Part shown: piece by piece, positions 1 to 7,314 of the stretch
Numbering within the stretch: position 1 is the stretch's first letter
Layout: each line of letters begins with the position of its first letter
NCBI GenBank assembly: GCA_965140735.1
Contig: OZ223306.1
Coordinates: 124,001-188,000 of the forward strand
Origin: Fusibacter_A sp965140735
Lineage (GTDB): Bacteria; Bacillota; Clostridia; Peptostreptococcales; Acidaminobacteraceae
Direction: 5' to 3'
Length of the DNA stretch: 64,000 bases
The notes under the pieces: generated by a model
What the model saw: only the letters and a program-made list of their open reading frames with translations
Databases searched by the model: none
Told to the model about the DNA's origin: nothing
Made by a program: the position numbers and the translations under genes

Positions 1-425
1 TGATTAACAGCTTTAAAGTGTTTGCGGTAGCTGCGTTTATTATGATTTTTCCTTTTTGGTTAATCATAATGCTGAACCCAAATATGGTTTTAAGTATTAT
101 GCTTCCTACCAGAGCATTTTTAAGGAGCGATCTTATGAATTTTAGGATCTTTGTAGCGCTGCTGCCTATCCTCCCAATTATGTTTATGGCTATGACTATG
201 TGGCCTGCTATCAATAATTCTAAGCCTGCGGGTATTATAGGCATAACAAGACAACTCATATTCTATGTACCAGCGATGCTTGTGCTACCGAAATATTTCG
301 GGGTTGGCTGGGTATATAAGGGTGCATTCCTTATCGATCTAATTATTATCATTATTGTCTCCTTGTTGGTAAAAGGAGAATTTTCAAAGTTGAGGCAAGG
401 TGATGTTATCCAAGTGAATGCTTGA
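1..425 (+). CDS. MATE-family efflux transporter, C-terminal part (5' end outside window)
   Basis: The reading frame is open to the left edge of the window (from base 3), so this is the last ~140 codons of a longer gene; an internal GTG at 18 is not a likely start. The product is almost entirely hydrophobic, with about four membrane segments (including VFAVAAFIMIFPFWLIIML and a late LIDLIIIIIVSLL stretch) and a short hydrophilic tail. The pairing 'NPNMV..IMLPTRAFLRSDLMNFRIF' followed by 'KPAGIIGITRQLIFYVPAMLVLPKYFG...V' is the pattern of the last helices of MATE Na+/H+-coupled multidrug exporters, where 'R(Q)..F..P....LP' is conserved. The substrate cannot be inferred. It ends 55 bases before the convergent WYL regulator gene. 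Confidence 0.8.
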   Translation, partial: INSFKVFAVAAFIMIFPFWLIIMLNPNMVLSIMLPTRAFLRSDLMNFRIFVALLPILPIMFMAMTMWPAINNSKPAGIIGITRQLIFYVPAMLVLPKYFGVGWVYKGAFLIDLIIIIIVSLLVKGEFSKLRQGDVIQVNA

Positions 426-479
426 TATTGAAGGCACTTAATAGCATTCCTTAAATTGTATTGTATGCCCCCTTTTCAT

Positions 480-1442
480 CTAAGTATCATACAAATGGAT
501 GGTTTCATTTAGAGTGGTGACTAAAATATTTTTTAATTCAATAGGTTCTAAGATCTTTACTTCCTTACCAAATGAAGCAATGACAGAAGCAATATAGGGA
601 AATTCTCGTTTTGAGAATTGCTCTGTTAAAATACCTGAACCATCTTCGTGCCAAACTATTTTTGAAAAGTCAAAAATTGGGTTATAAAATTCTCTCAATA
701 CTTTTGGACTTACGCGTAGGGTAACGGTGCAAGCGTCAATTTCTAATTTTTTATATTTTTGTTTAAACCATTGTCCTAATTCAGGGATATCAATACTTTG
801 TATATTAATATCTTGTATATCAAAAATATCATACAGTTTTAAAACTCTATCCGCCCGAAATAAACTAATGCGATCATGTTTAAGATCATAGGCTGGAAAA
901 TACCAATAACCATTTTCAGAATAAATGCCCAGTGGAACTGCTTGTTTATCCTTTTCACCGTCTACAGAACTGTACTTAAAAGACAGTGCTTTTTTTGCAA
1001 TAGACGCTTGAAAAATGGCCTTTAGAGAGTCACTTTTTTCGTGCCGAACAGGCATTTTCATAAAAATATGTTTTCCAATCTCTTCTAATTTATTTCTTAA
1101 GTGTTCTGAAACTTGAGATAGTAGCTTGTTTATGACGGAATCAATTTCGGCTTCGTAAGGTATATCATGAAACTGTTTAAGAGATTCATAAGTAAATATG
1201 ATAGATGCTGTTTCTTCCTCAGTAAAGGAAATAGGAGGTAATATTTCATTATGGAGCATAACGTAGCCACCATTTCTACCAACCTCGGAATAGAAGGGAA
1301 CGCCCATTTCTGTTAGTTCTATTAGGTCTCTTAGAATTGTACGTTCACTTACATTAAAGGCGTTTGCTAATTCCTTTGCTGTAAATTTTTGTTTTTTATT
1401 AATGTATAACCATATGTCTATAATCCGTGACATTTTTGACAT
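480..1442 (-). CDS. WYL-domain transcriptional regulator (YafY/YobV type)
   Basis: 320 residues, usual length for the family. Residues 1-60 form a DeoR-like winged HTH (sequence TAKELANAFNVSERTILRDL), and residues ~140-200 hold the WYL-type sensor core, with 'GIYSENGYWYFPAYD' in place of the classical 'Y..WYL.A.D'; a C-terminal WCX-like extension follows. Family members bind a ligand through the WYL domain and often repress a divergent gene. The ATG at 1442 is preceded by AGGAG at 7 bases spacing. It diverges from the alpha/beta hydrolase gene at 1530 across an 87-base gap containing a short inverted repeat, so control of that hydrolase and of itself is the natural inference. The ligand is unknown. 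Confidence 0.9.
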   Translation of the reverse strand: MSKMSRIIDIWLYINKKQKFTAKELANAFNVSERTILRDLIELTEMGVPFYSEVGRNGGYVMLHNEILPPISFTEEETASIIFTYESLKQFHDIPYEAEIDSVINKLLSQVSEHLRNKLEEIGKHIFMKMPVRHEKSDSLKAIFQASIAKKALSFKYSSVDGEKDKQAVPLGIYSENGYWYFPAYDLKHDRISLFRADRVLKLYDIFDIQDINIQSIDIPELGQWFKQKYKKLEIDACTVTLRVSPKVLREFYNPIFDFSKIVWHEDGSGILTEQFSKREFPYIASVIASFGKEVKILEPIELKNILVTTLNETIHLYDT

Positions 1443-1466
1443 TTTTAAATCTCCTAACTAAACACT

Positions 1467-1479
1467 GACATGTTTTGTC
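1467..1479. promoter_or_regulatory. Candidate operator of the WYL regulator (inverted repeat)
   Basis: GACA-tgttt-TGTC lies between the two divergent starts, just upstream of TATAAT at 1492-1497. The position suits an operator for the WYL regulator. Short repeats arise by chance, so support is modest. Confidence 0.35.
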
Positions 1480-1529
1480 GTATTTAAACTGTATAATAGT
1501 ATTATAACTTAGAAAAGGAGCAATTAAAA

Positions 1530-2414
1530 ATGGAACTAAAAAATTTTAGAAATCGGAATGTTGTCGTAAAAAATATACCTATTCATATAGCAGAAATGGG
1601 AGACGCTTCAAATCCCGCAATTCTGTTCATACATGGGTGGCCCACAAATTGGAGAGAGTTTGAAAAAACAATGGCAATACTAAGTCATGACTATTATGTC
1701 TTAGCAATTGATCTACCAGGAATTGGGGAATCAATGGTGCCAATAACTTTATACAGCAAGCATAATATTGCGACCTATATTTTTGAACTAATTAATCATT
1801 TGGAACTTAAGAATGTAACTTTAGTAGGAAGTGATATTGGAGGACAAATCGTTTATTCATGCGTCAAAAAATATCCAGAATTACTTTCTCATGCTGTCAT
1901 TATGAATGTTGCGATTCCAGGCGTTAGACCATGGAAGTCGGTTGAAAGAAATCCTTACATTTGGCATTTTGCTTTTCATTCTATCCCTGATTTACCAGAA
2001 CAACTGATTATGGGGAAGCAAAACAGTTACTTTTCATATTTTTATGATATATTATGTGGCGATAAAAATAAGTTAACAGAAGACTACCGTAATGTTTTTT
2101 CAGAAGCATACTCTCGTTTAGAGGCTTTAAGTGCGGGCTTTGATTTATACAGAAGTTTTCCAGAAGATGTTAAAAACAATATGGATTCAAAAGATATTAA
2201 AGTAGAAATGCCTGTACTTTATATCCGTGGAGATCACGAATTCGTAAATATGGATGACTATCTAAATGGTTTCATAGAAAATGGTTTTCAAAATATAGAA
2301 TTTGCGATACTTCATAACTCTGGACACTTTTCAGCTATTGAACAGCCTGAAGAACTTTCAGCAGTTTTAAAGGCGTTTATTGAGCGTGATAAGAATGTTG
2401 CGAACAGAGTTTAA
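1530..2414 (+). CDS. alpha/beta hydrolase (epoxide hydrolase/haloalkane dehalogenase-like)
   Basis: 294 residues with the full alpha/beta-hydrolase plan: oxyanion segment HGWPTNW near residue 35, nucleophile elbow 'GSDIGG' near residue 110 with Asp as nucleophile (not Ser), an acidic residue in 'RGDHEFV' near 233, and catalytic His in 'NSGHFSAIEQP' near 263. Asp nucleophile plus HGWP is the signature of epoxide hydrolases, haloalkane dehalogenases and fluoroacetate dehalogenases; the exact substrate cannot be told. No signal peptide, so cytosolic. The start has AAAAGGAG upstream. Its divergent WYL neighbour probably controls it. Confidence 0.88.
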   Translation: MELKNFRNRNVVVKNIPIHIAEMGDASNPAILFIHGWPTNWREFEKTMAILSHDYYVLAIDLPGIGESMVPITLYSKHNIATYIFELINHLELKNVTLVGSDIGGQIVYSCVKKYPELLSHAVIMNVAIPGVRPWKSVERNPYIWHFAFHSIPDLPEQLIMGKQNSYFSYFYDILCGDKNKLTEDYRNVFSEAYSRLEALSAGFDLYRSFPEDVKNNMDSKDIKVEMPVLYIRGDHEFVNMDDYLNGFIENGFQNIEFAILHNSGHFSAIEQPEELSAVLKAFIERDKNVANRV

Positions 2415-2438
2415 ACTGTGTCCCAGCTTTAAAAATAA

Positions 2439-2570
2439 AAAGCTTGCATTAGAGTCCACTCCATGGTTTATGGAAAGGATGTAGGTGCTGTCACACTAGA
2501 TGAAGAGGGCATGAGCAATATGAGAAATTTAGGAGAAAACATGGCTTGGATAATGAAAAAAATAGGCTAA
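2439..2570 (+). pseudogene. Remnant of a flavodoxin-family/NADPH-dependent FMN reductase gene (C-terminus only)
   Basis: After a stop at 2436-2438 the frame reads about 43 codons containing 'MVYGKDVGAVTLDEEGMSN' and 'MRNLGENMAWIMKKIG' before TAA. This is the typical C-terminal tail of flavodoxin-like NADPH-dependent oxidoreductases (iron-sulfur flavoprotein group). No upstream FMN-binding part exists between here and the hydrolase gene, so the rest has been deleted. A short expressed peptide cannot be excluded, but there is no ribosome site before the ATG at 2463. Confidence 0.6.
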
Positions 2571-2674
2571 GTTTAATTTATGACTCTTATTTGAAAATCA
2601 TTTGCGAATGCCTTTAGATTAGAAAGAAAACGATTTGAAGCTGATATAAAATGAAAAAGAAAAGTGAATTAAAG

Positions 2675-2703
2675 TTGACAGATATACAAAATCACGTTAA
2701 GAT
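2675..2703 (+). promoter_or_regulatory. Promoter of the lysine riboswitch-dapA transcript
   Basis: TTGACA (2675-2680), 17-base spacer, TAAGAT (2698-2703). Transcription would start near 2710, just before the first riboswitch helix. The stretch 2571-2674 shows no gene or clear structure. Confidence 0.7.
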
Positions 2704-2720
2704 TATACATAACTTAATAA

Positions 2721-2888
2721 AAGTAGAGGCGCACCGATGAACAGTAAACGTTTTGATGTATAAGGGTACATGTGAGAGACGTTGAAAGGCAAAGGTGCCG
2801 AAGTGAATACCACCCATATGGTAGGATCTGGTTAAATAGTTAATAGCTTTTTAACTGTCATAAGTTTTATACTTATGGAGTGCTACTT
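2721..2888 (+). ncRNA. Lysine riboswitch (L-box) aptamer
   Basis: The leader carries the conserved L-box blocks in order: AGAGGCGCACC at the 5' side, 'GTGAGAGACG', 'AAGGCAAAGGTGCCGAAGTG', and the 3' block 'ACTGTCATAAGT' followed by 'TTATGGAGTGCTACTT'. Helix P1 closes by AAGTAG (2721-2726) with CTACTT (2883-2888). Lysine binding stabilises P1 and permits the terminator that follows, so dapA is switched off when lysine is plentiful. Identification is by motif and by the downstream lysine-pathway gene. Confidence 0.95.
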
Positions 2889-2919
2889 GTGATCAATTTA
2901 AGATTTATTTTTGTTGTCC

Positions 2920-2948
2920 ACAACTAGCACTCTGCTGGTTGTTTTTTT
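2920..2948 (+). terminator. Riboswitch-controlled terminator before dapA
   Basis: ACAACTAGCA pairs with TGCTGGTTGT (one G-U) and is followed by a run of seven T. AGCACT in its 5' arm can instead pair with AGTGCT at 2879-2884 of the aptamer's 3' block, giving the alternative anti-terminator fold. Confidence 0.85.
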
Positions 2949-3057
2949 ATGTAAATCATTAAAACAACAAATGTTGTTCACAGTTTTAAAATTCAATCAT
3001 AATTAGGGTGATACTCTGAATGAGCGAGTACGCCAAAAAAGAATAGGAGAAAAAGAT

Positions 3058-3936
3058 ATGGCAATATTTACAGGATCGGGTGTAGCAGTCGTCACACCTT
3101 TTAAAGAAGATTTATCAATTGATTATGATCGTTTAAAAAGTCTAATTAATTACCAAATAGAAAATGGTACAGATGCTATCGTTATCTGTGGTACCACAGG
3201 TGAAGCGTCTACTTTGACAGATGACGAGCAAATTGAATGTATCAAAGCCGCTGTTGAATACACAGCAGGAAGGGTACCGGTTATAGCAGGTGCTGGAAGC
3301 AACGATACTAAACATGGGATCAATCTGTCTAAAAGAGCAGAAGAAGTTGGAGCTGATGCCTTATTGCAGGTAACGCCGTACTATAATAAAACCAGTCAAA
3401 AAGGATTATATGAACACTTTAAAGCAATCGCTGAAGCCGTTAATATTCCGATTATTTTATATAATGTTCCCGGTAGAACAGGAATGAATATTGCGCCAGA
3501 GACTGCACTTAAATTATCTGAAATTGACAATGTTGTCGGTATTAAAGAGGCCAGTGGTAATTTCACTCAAGCGGTTGCTTTGGCACACTTATGTCAAGGT
3601 AAATTAGATATATATTCTGGAGAAGACGATAGAGTGCTTCCTTTATTATCTCTTGGTGGTGTTGGTGTTATTTCAGTGGCTGCCAATGTTGTTCCTAAAA
3701 AAATGCACGACATGGTTTCGCTCTATTTAGAGGGTAACCATCAAGAAAGTTTAGCGATTCAATTAGAACTTATCCCACTGATTAATGCATTGTTCTGTGA
3801 AGTTAATCCAATGCCAGTGAAAGCGGCTCTTAATATTTTGGGCGGGGAGTTAAGTGCAGGACCTTGTCGTTCGCCGCTTACAACTTTAGAGGATTATAAC
3901 CAAAAAGCTTTGGAGAGCATTATCAAAAATCTTTAA
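3058..3936 (+). CDS. dapA: 4-hydroxy-tetrahydrodipicolinate synthase
   Basis: 292 residues, standard length. It condenses pyruvate with aspartate semialdehyde, the first committed step to diaminopimelate and lysine, in the cytosol. The Schiff-base lysine is K163 (GIKEASG); the catalytic triad members T46/T47 (CGTTGE), Y109 and Y135 (LYNVPGRTG) and substrate-binding R140 are all present. The start has AGGAG 8 bases upstream. The gene is alone behind a lysine riboswitch and its terminator, so transcription should fall when lysine is abundant; lysine feedback at the protein level is not predictable from what is seen. Confidence 0.97.
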   Translation: MAIFTGSGVAVVTPFKEDLSIDYDRLKSLINYQIENGTDAIVICGTTGEASTLTDDEQIECIKAAVEYTAGRVPVIAGAGSNDTKHGINLSKRAEEVGADALLQVTPYYNKTSQKGLYEHFKAIAEAVNIPIILYNVPGRTGMNIAPETALKLSEIDNVVGIKEASGNFTQAVALAHLCQGKLDIYSGEDDRVLPLLSLGGVGVISVAANVVPKKMHDMVSLYLEGNHQESLAIQLELIPLINALFCEVNPMPVKAALNILGGELSAGPCRSPLTTLEDYNQKALESIIKNL

Positions 3937-4026
3937 GATGTCAAAGATGAAGCCTTAGATCAAAAGAGCTGTTGAGGGATTTCTTTAAGTAAAGCGCATT
4001 ATCTCATTAAGTATATAGTGAAATTC

Positions 4027-4055
4027 TTGACAAGACTGTTTGTGTTTGTTAAAAT
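4027..4055 (+). promoter_or_regulatory. Promoter of the manganese riboswitch transcript
   Basis: A perfect TTGACA (4027-4032), 17-base spacer, then TAAAAT (4050-4055). The RNA would begin around 4062, at the 5' strand of riboswitch helix P1. Confidence 0.8.
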
Positions 4056-4061
4056 TGCACT

Positions 4062-4168
4062 AACTCTATAAGGGAGTAGCTATGGGCAACCAAAATAAGA
4101 TCAACATACTGGAGTAATCCTGGTCTTATTTGCATTAATAATGATTAATGAAGCGAGACTTATAGATT
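4062..4168 (+). ncRNA. yybP-ykoY manganese riboswitch
   Basis: Conserved blocks are present: AAGGGAGTAGC at 4071-4080, 'ATCAACATACTGG' in the middle, and 'AAGCGAGACTTATAG' at the 3' end. P1 forms from TCTATAAG (4065-4072) with CTTATAGA (4159-4166). These elements and their order match the yybP-ykoY class, which senses Mn2+ and typically turns on exporters of the MntP, TerC and UPF0016/GDT1 families; the next gene is such an exporter. Confidence 0.93.
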
Positions 4169-4208
4169 AATTGGTGATATATACCATTTAATCTATAGGT
4201 CTCTTTTT
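4155..4208 (+). terminator. Mn-riboswitch terminator (mutually exclusive with P1)
   Basis: GAGACTTATAGATTA (4155-4169) pairs with TAATCTATAGGTCTC (4189-4203) and is followed by five T. The 5' arm overlaps the 3' strand of riboswitch helix P1, so P1 formation on Mn2+ binding would block termination and turn the gene on. Confidence 0.9.
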
Positions 4209-4309
4209 GTTTGGAAGGAGAGCATATGTATAACAGGAAGGACTCGTAAAAAAGTTGGATTAATTAAAGAGAAAGATAGGTATGATAAACTAAAAGGGAG
4301 AATTTTATT

Positions 4310-6154
4310 ATGACTGGAGAGATCATAAAGGCATTTATACTTATATTTATAGCTGAAATGGGTGACAAAACCCAAATACTTGCCATGGCTTTTGCGACAC
4401 GATTTCCTGTGAAGAAAGTGTTATTGGGAATTGGCATCGGATCGTTTTTGAATCATGGTTTAGCAGTTCTTTTGGGAAGTTATTTGTCATCGGTTGTTCC
4501 AATTAATACAGTTCAAATGATAGCAGGAATAGCCTTTATAGGTTTTGCAATCTGGACATTGAAAATTGAAACAGATGAAGATGAAGAAGAACCAAAATTT
4601 CAGTTTGGCCCTGTAGGGACGGTTGCTTTGGCATTTTTTCTGGGAGAACTTGGTGACAAAACTCAGTTAACAGCCATAACGTTAGCGGCAGATGCAGTGT
4701 ACCCTGTTTTTATACTAGTAGGAACTGTTGCAGGGATGATTGCAACAGGTGCTTTGGGGATCCTCGTTGGTAAAAAAATGGGTGATAAGGTTCCTGAAAT
4801 CGGCATAAAATTATTTGCGGCTACAATATTTATGTTTTTTGGTATTCAGAAATTATTAAGTACAATACCAGATGTCTATTTACAAGTAAATTATATTTTG
4901 CCAGTAATGAGTCTACTACTATTTATTTCGGGTTTTATGGTGATAAAATTATTTCAACATAGAAAAGCAGGCATACAGTCTGCCTATAAAGTAAAAGCAC
5001 AGATGTTGTATGACTATTATAATCATATAAAAGATGATCTAGATAGTATATGTATGGGGAAAGCATATTGTAAAACATGCAATGGTGAAGCCTGTATCAT
5101 TGGGCATGCTAAAAATCATATAAATGCAATAATTGAATGTAAAGAAACAGAGATAATCCATAATGAAGCAGTGTCCAATAATATTTATAAACCTTTTTCA
5201 CAGGAAAAAGTAATGGATAGTCTTATTGATACTTTATGGTTACTTGAAAATATTCAGAATCATTCTGAAATCGAAACAGCCCACATGATGCGAAGAAAAA
5301 TGGAAATCATTTTATTTGGAAAAGAAATAGGCGCATACGATTGCTTTGAGAGATATGTAGATAAGATCATGGCTATTGATGAAAGTTTAGCCAAAGAAAT
5401 ACTGAGACAGTTCAATTTAAGAAAGCCGATAGAGCAAAGAATTGTTAATGTTGGCAACAGAATGAGTAATGTGTATTTATTTGAATCAAAAGAAGGGTAT
5501 ATACTCATTGATACTGGGTATGAAACGTATTTTGAAACATTTAAAAGTGAACTTCGTAAGAAAAATATCGGTCTTAATGAAATTGCGTATATATTTGTCA
5601 CACATGCTCATGATGATCATGTTGGATTCTTAAATCAACTAATTGAAGAAACTACAGCTCAAATTGTTGTGCATTATAAATCAGTGAATCAGTTGGCAAA
5701 AGGACAAAACTCATTTGAAGGCGGATGTAGTAGCCGCTTGGCATGGTTGTTCTGTCAAGTTATGAAGTTAACAGGAAAAGGTGAACATAGATTTCAACCG
5801 GTCGAAGTGAGTGATAGATTTCTAATCATTAATGATCAAAATAGAGAAGAGATCGAAAAACTTATTTCAGGAAAAATAATAGATTTACCAGGTCACACAC
5901 AGGATTCAATTGGCTTGTTATTGGATGATGAAATACTATTTTGCGGTGATGCTGTAATGAATGGATTACCTAGTCGTCACCATATCATTATTTGGATTGA
6001 AGATATACTTGAATATAAAAATAGTTGGCAAAAAATGATGGAAATTAATTATCGTATGGCCTTTCCTGCACATGGGAAGCCCGTTTCAAAAAAAGACATC
6101 GTCTCAAATCACAGAAATTTAGAAGGCATTAAATCATATAGATTGACAACATGA
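4310..6154 (+). CDS. Fusion: GDT1/UPF0016 (MneA-type) manganese exporter + Cys-rich linker + metallo-beta-lactamase domain
   Basis: One uninterrupted frame of 614 codons; ATG 4310 follows GGGAG. Residues 1-215 are a complete TMEM165/GDT1 transporter: six membrane segments and both signature motifs, EMGDKTQ (16-22) and ELGDKTQ (113-119), with an acidic loop (DEDEEEP) between the halves. Residues ~230-375 are soluble and hold clustered cysteines C248, C254, C257, C262 and C277, a possible metal or Fe-S site. Residues ~378-612 form an MBL-fold domain with every metal ligand: THAHDDHVG (431-439), H529 in PGHT, D547 in CGDA, H588 in AHGKP. GDT1 proteins normally stop after the transporter. The gene follows a Mn2+ ON riboswitch, so the exporter role is well supported; the role of the MBL part is unknown (metal-dependent hydrolase, perhaps Mn- or Fe-loaded). 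Confidence 0.92.
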   Translation: MTGEIIKAFILIFIAEMGDKTQILAMAFATRFPVKKVLLGIGIGSFLNHGLAVLLGSYLSSVVPINTVQMIAGIAFIGFAIWTLKIETDEDEEEPKFQFGPVGTVALAFFLGELGDKTQLTAITLAADAVYPVFILVGTVAGMIATGALGILVGKKMGDKVPEIGIKLFAATIFMFFGIQKLLSTIPDVYLQVNYILPVMSLLLFISGFMVIKLFQHRKAGIQSAYKVKAQMLYDYYNHIKDDLDSICMGKAYCKTCNGEACIIGHAKNHINAIIECKETEIIHNEAVSNNIYKPFSQEKVMDSLIDTLWLLENIQNHSEIETAHMMRRKMEIILFGKEIGAYDCFERYVDKIMAIDESLAKEILRQFNLRKPIEQRIVNVGNRMSNVYLFESKEGYILIDTGYETYFETFKSELRKKNIGLNEIAYIFVTHAHDDHVGFLNQLIEETTAQIVVHYKSVNQLAKGQNSFEGGCSSRLAWLFCQVMKLTGKGEHRFQPVEVSDRFLIINDQNREEIEKLISGKIIDLPGHTQDSIGLLLDDEILFCGDAVMNGLPSRHHIIIWIEDILEYKNSWQKMMEINYRMAFPAHGKPVSKKDIVSNHRNLEGIKSYRLTT

Positions 6155-6235
6155 AATCAAGGCCAGTTACAATAACTTTATCTAATCTCAATTTTAAATT
6201 TGATGAAGATGTATTGGGATTATGGGAGGAATATT

Positions 6236-6586
6236 ATGAAATTAAGCTCTATAGAAGCAATGCCACGTATTATTCTTTGTCTTTATATTCTATGTAGTTC
6301 TATTTTTTTCTGTGGATGTGGAAATGATGATGCCGAATTAGTTAATCTCTGGGTTACAGGAAATGAGGCTACTGAGTATGGATCAGTAATTGAAATTGGT
6401 CGCTTTCGTAATCGGGAACAATCTGGCGGCGGAGATGGAACAGTGGTAATTGAGTTTTCATATCCATATGATGATATTAATACAATTAACGAGCTCAAAT
6501 TTGGTATTGAATGCGGTGCAAGCTACGAAAATGGAAACCTTATTTGGGGTATTGGTCATGATGAAATTGTTGTTGAAATCAAATAG
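6236..6586 (+). CDS. Small putative lipoprotein of unknown function
   Basis: The ATG at 6236 has GGGAGG 7 bases upstream; upstream in-frame starts lack a ribosome site. The product is 116 residues with a type II signal peptide ending in a lipobox-like FFCGC, so it should be anchored outside the membrane at a cysteine (C27 or C29). The mature part is short and rich in G, E and I (GGGDGTVVIEFSYPYDD). I do not recognise a family. It lies 81 bases after the manganese-exporter fusion and ends at a strong terminator, so it may belong to the same transcript. Confidence 0.6.
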   Translation: MKLSSIEAMPRIILCLYILCSSIFFCGCGNDDAELVNLWVTGNEATEYGSVIEIGRFRNREQSGGGDGTVVIEFSYPYDDINTINELKFGIECGASYENGNLIWGIGHDEIVVEIK

Positions 6587-6601
6587 TATAGGTTATATTT
6601 C

Positions 6602-6640
6602 GTTCAATATTAAATTTAATTTTAGTATTGAACTTTTTTT
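6602..6640 (+). terminator. Rho-independent terminator
   Basis: GTTCAATATT (6602-6611) pairs with AGTATTGAAC (6624-6633), followed by seven T. It closes the manganese/lipoprotein unit. Confidence 0.85.
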
Positions 6641-6748
6641 GACTTAATATGGAATAGATATTCAGTATTGTAACTCTAGTATTATTTTCTTCTGACCTCT
6701 TTTTGGAGCGGGTGAGTGGAATTGAAAGGCACAAGATCATAAAGAAAA

Positions 6749-6795
6749 GGGGTTATGATTTTGGTCATATTCAGGTCATAAACCCCTGATATACT
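6749..6795 (+). promoter_or_regulatory. Inverted repeat next to an extended -10 promoter of the flavodoxin operon
   Basis: GGGGTTATGA (6749-6758) faces TCATAAACCCC (6776-6786), with inner ATGA/TCAT elements. TGATATACT (6787-6795), an extended -10, follows at once. The repeat is not followed by T, so it is a better operator than terminator. The binding protein may be the response regulator encoded two genes later; this is a guess. The rest of 6641-6886 holds no gene. Confidence 0.45.
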
Positions 6796-6886
6796 CTCTA
6801 GCATAGCAAGAAAAGAAAATAGACAAAATGATGGAATATGTTGTTAGTGCGGAAAGAAATAAGACAAAGAGGAAAGAGGTAAAAAT

Positions 6887-7312
6887 ATGAATACGAAAAT
6901 GAGTTATGGCGTATATTACTATTCAAAGTCTGGAAACACAAAAAAATTGGCAATAAAGATTGCTGATACAGTAGGATGTATGGCTAAGACAGTAGATGAA
7001 AAGACAACAGATCGTATAGACGTGCTTTTCTTAGGCGCTTCTGTATATTGGGCAGGAATAGATCCTAAAGTAAAAAAATTCATACAAAGTTTGGATGCTT
7101 CAAAAGTAGGGAAGGTGGTTATATTTTCGACATCTGCACTGGCAGAGCGTGCAAAACCAGAAATTCAGAAACTTTTAGCACAAAGAGGTATTGCTGTTGC
7201 AGAGAGAGATTTTTATTGTAGAGGTGAATTTACACTGCTACATAGAGGTAAGCCGGATGAAAAGGATTTAAGTGATGTAGTTGTATTTGCAAAAAAGATG
7301 ATGGAGGCATAG
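6887..7312 (+). CDS. Flavodoxin-family protein
   Basis: 141 residues, the size of a short-chain flavodoxin. The FMN-phosphate loop SKSGNTKKLA is at residues 13-22, and 'FLGASVYWAGIDPKVKKFI' carries the aromatic loop beside the flavin. It should be a cytosolic one- or two-electron carrier. The start has GAGGTA upstream. It is 2 bases ahead of the radical SAM gene, so it is very likely the electron donor for that enzyme's [4Fe-4S] cluster. The first gene of a tight four-gene operon (flavodoxin, radical SAM, response regulator, histidine kinase). Confidence 0.9.
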   Translation: MNTKMSYGVYYYSKSGNTKKLAIKIADTVGCMAKTVDEKTTDRIDVLFLGASVYWAGIDPKVKKFIQSLDASKVGKVVIFSTSALAERAKPEIQKLLAQRGIAVAERDFYCRGEFTLLHRGKPDEKDLSDVVVFAKKMMEA

Positions 7313-7314
7313 AT

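Noticed and set aside
4193..4375. 60-codon frame on the minus strand
   Set aside because: It overlaps the riboswitch terminator and the start of the exporter gene and has no homology-like features.
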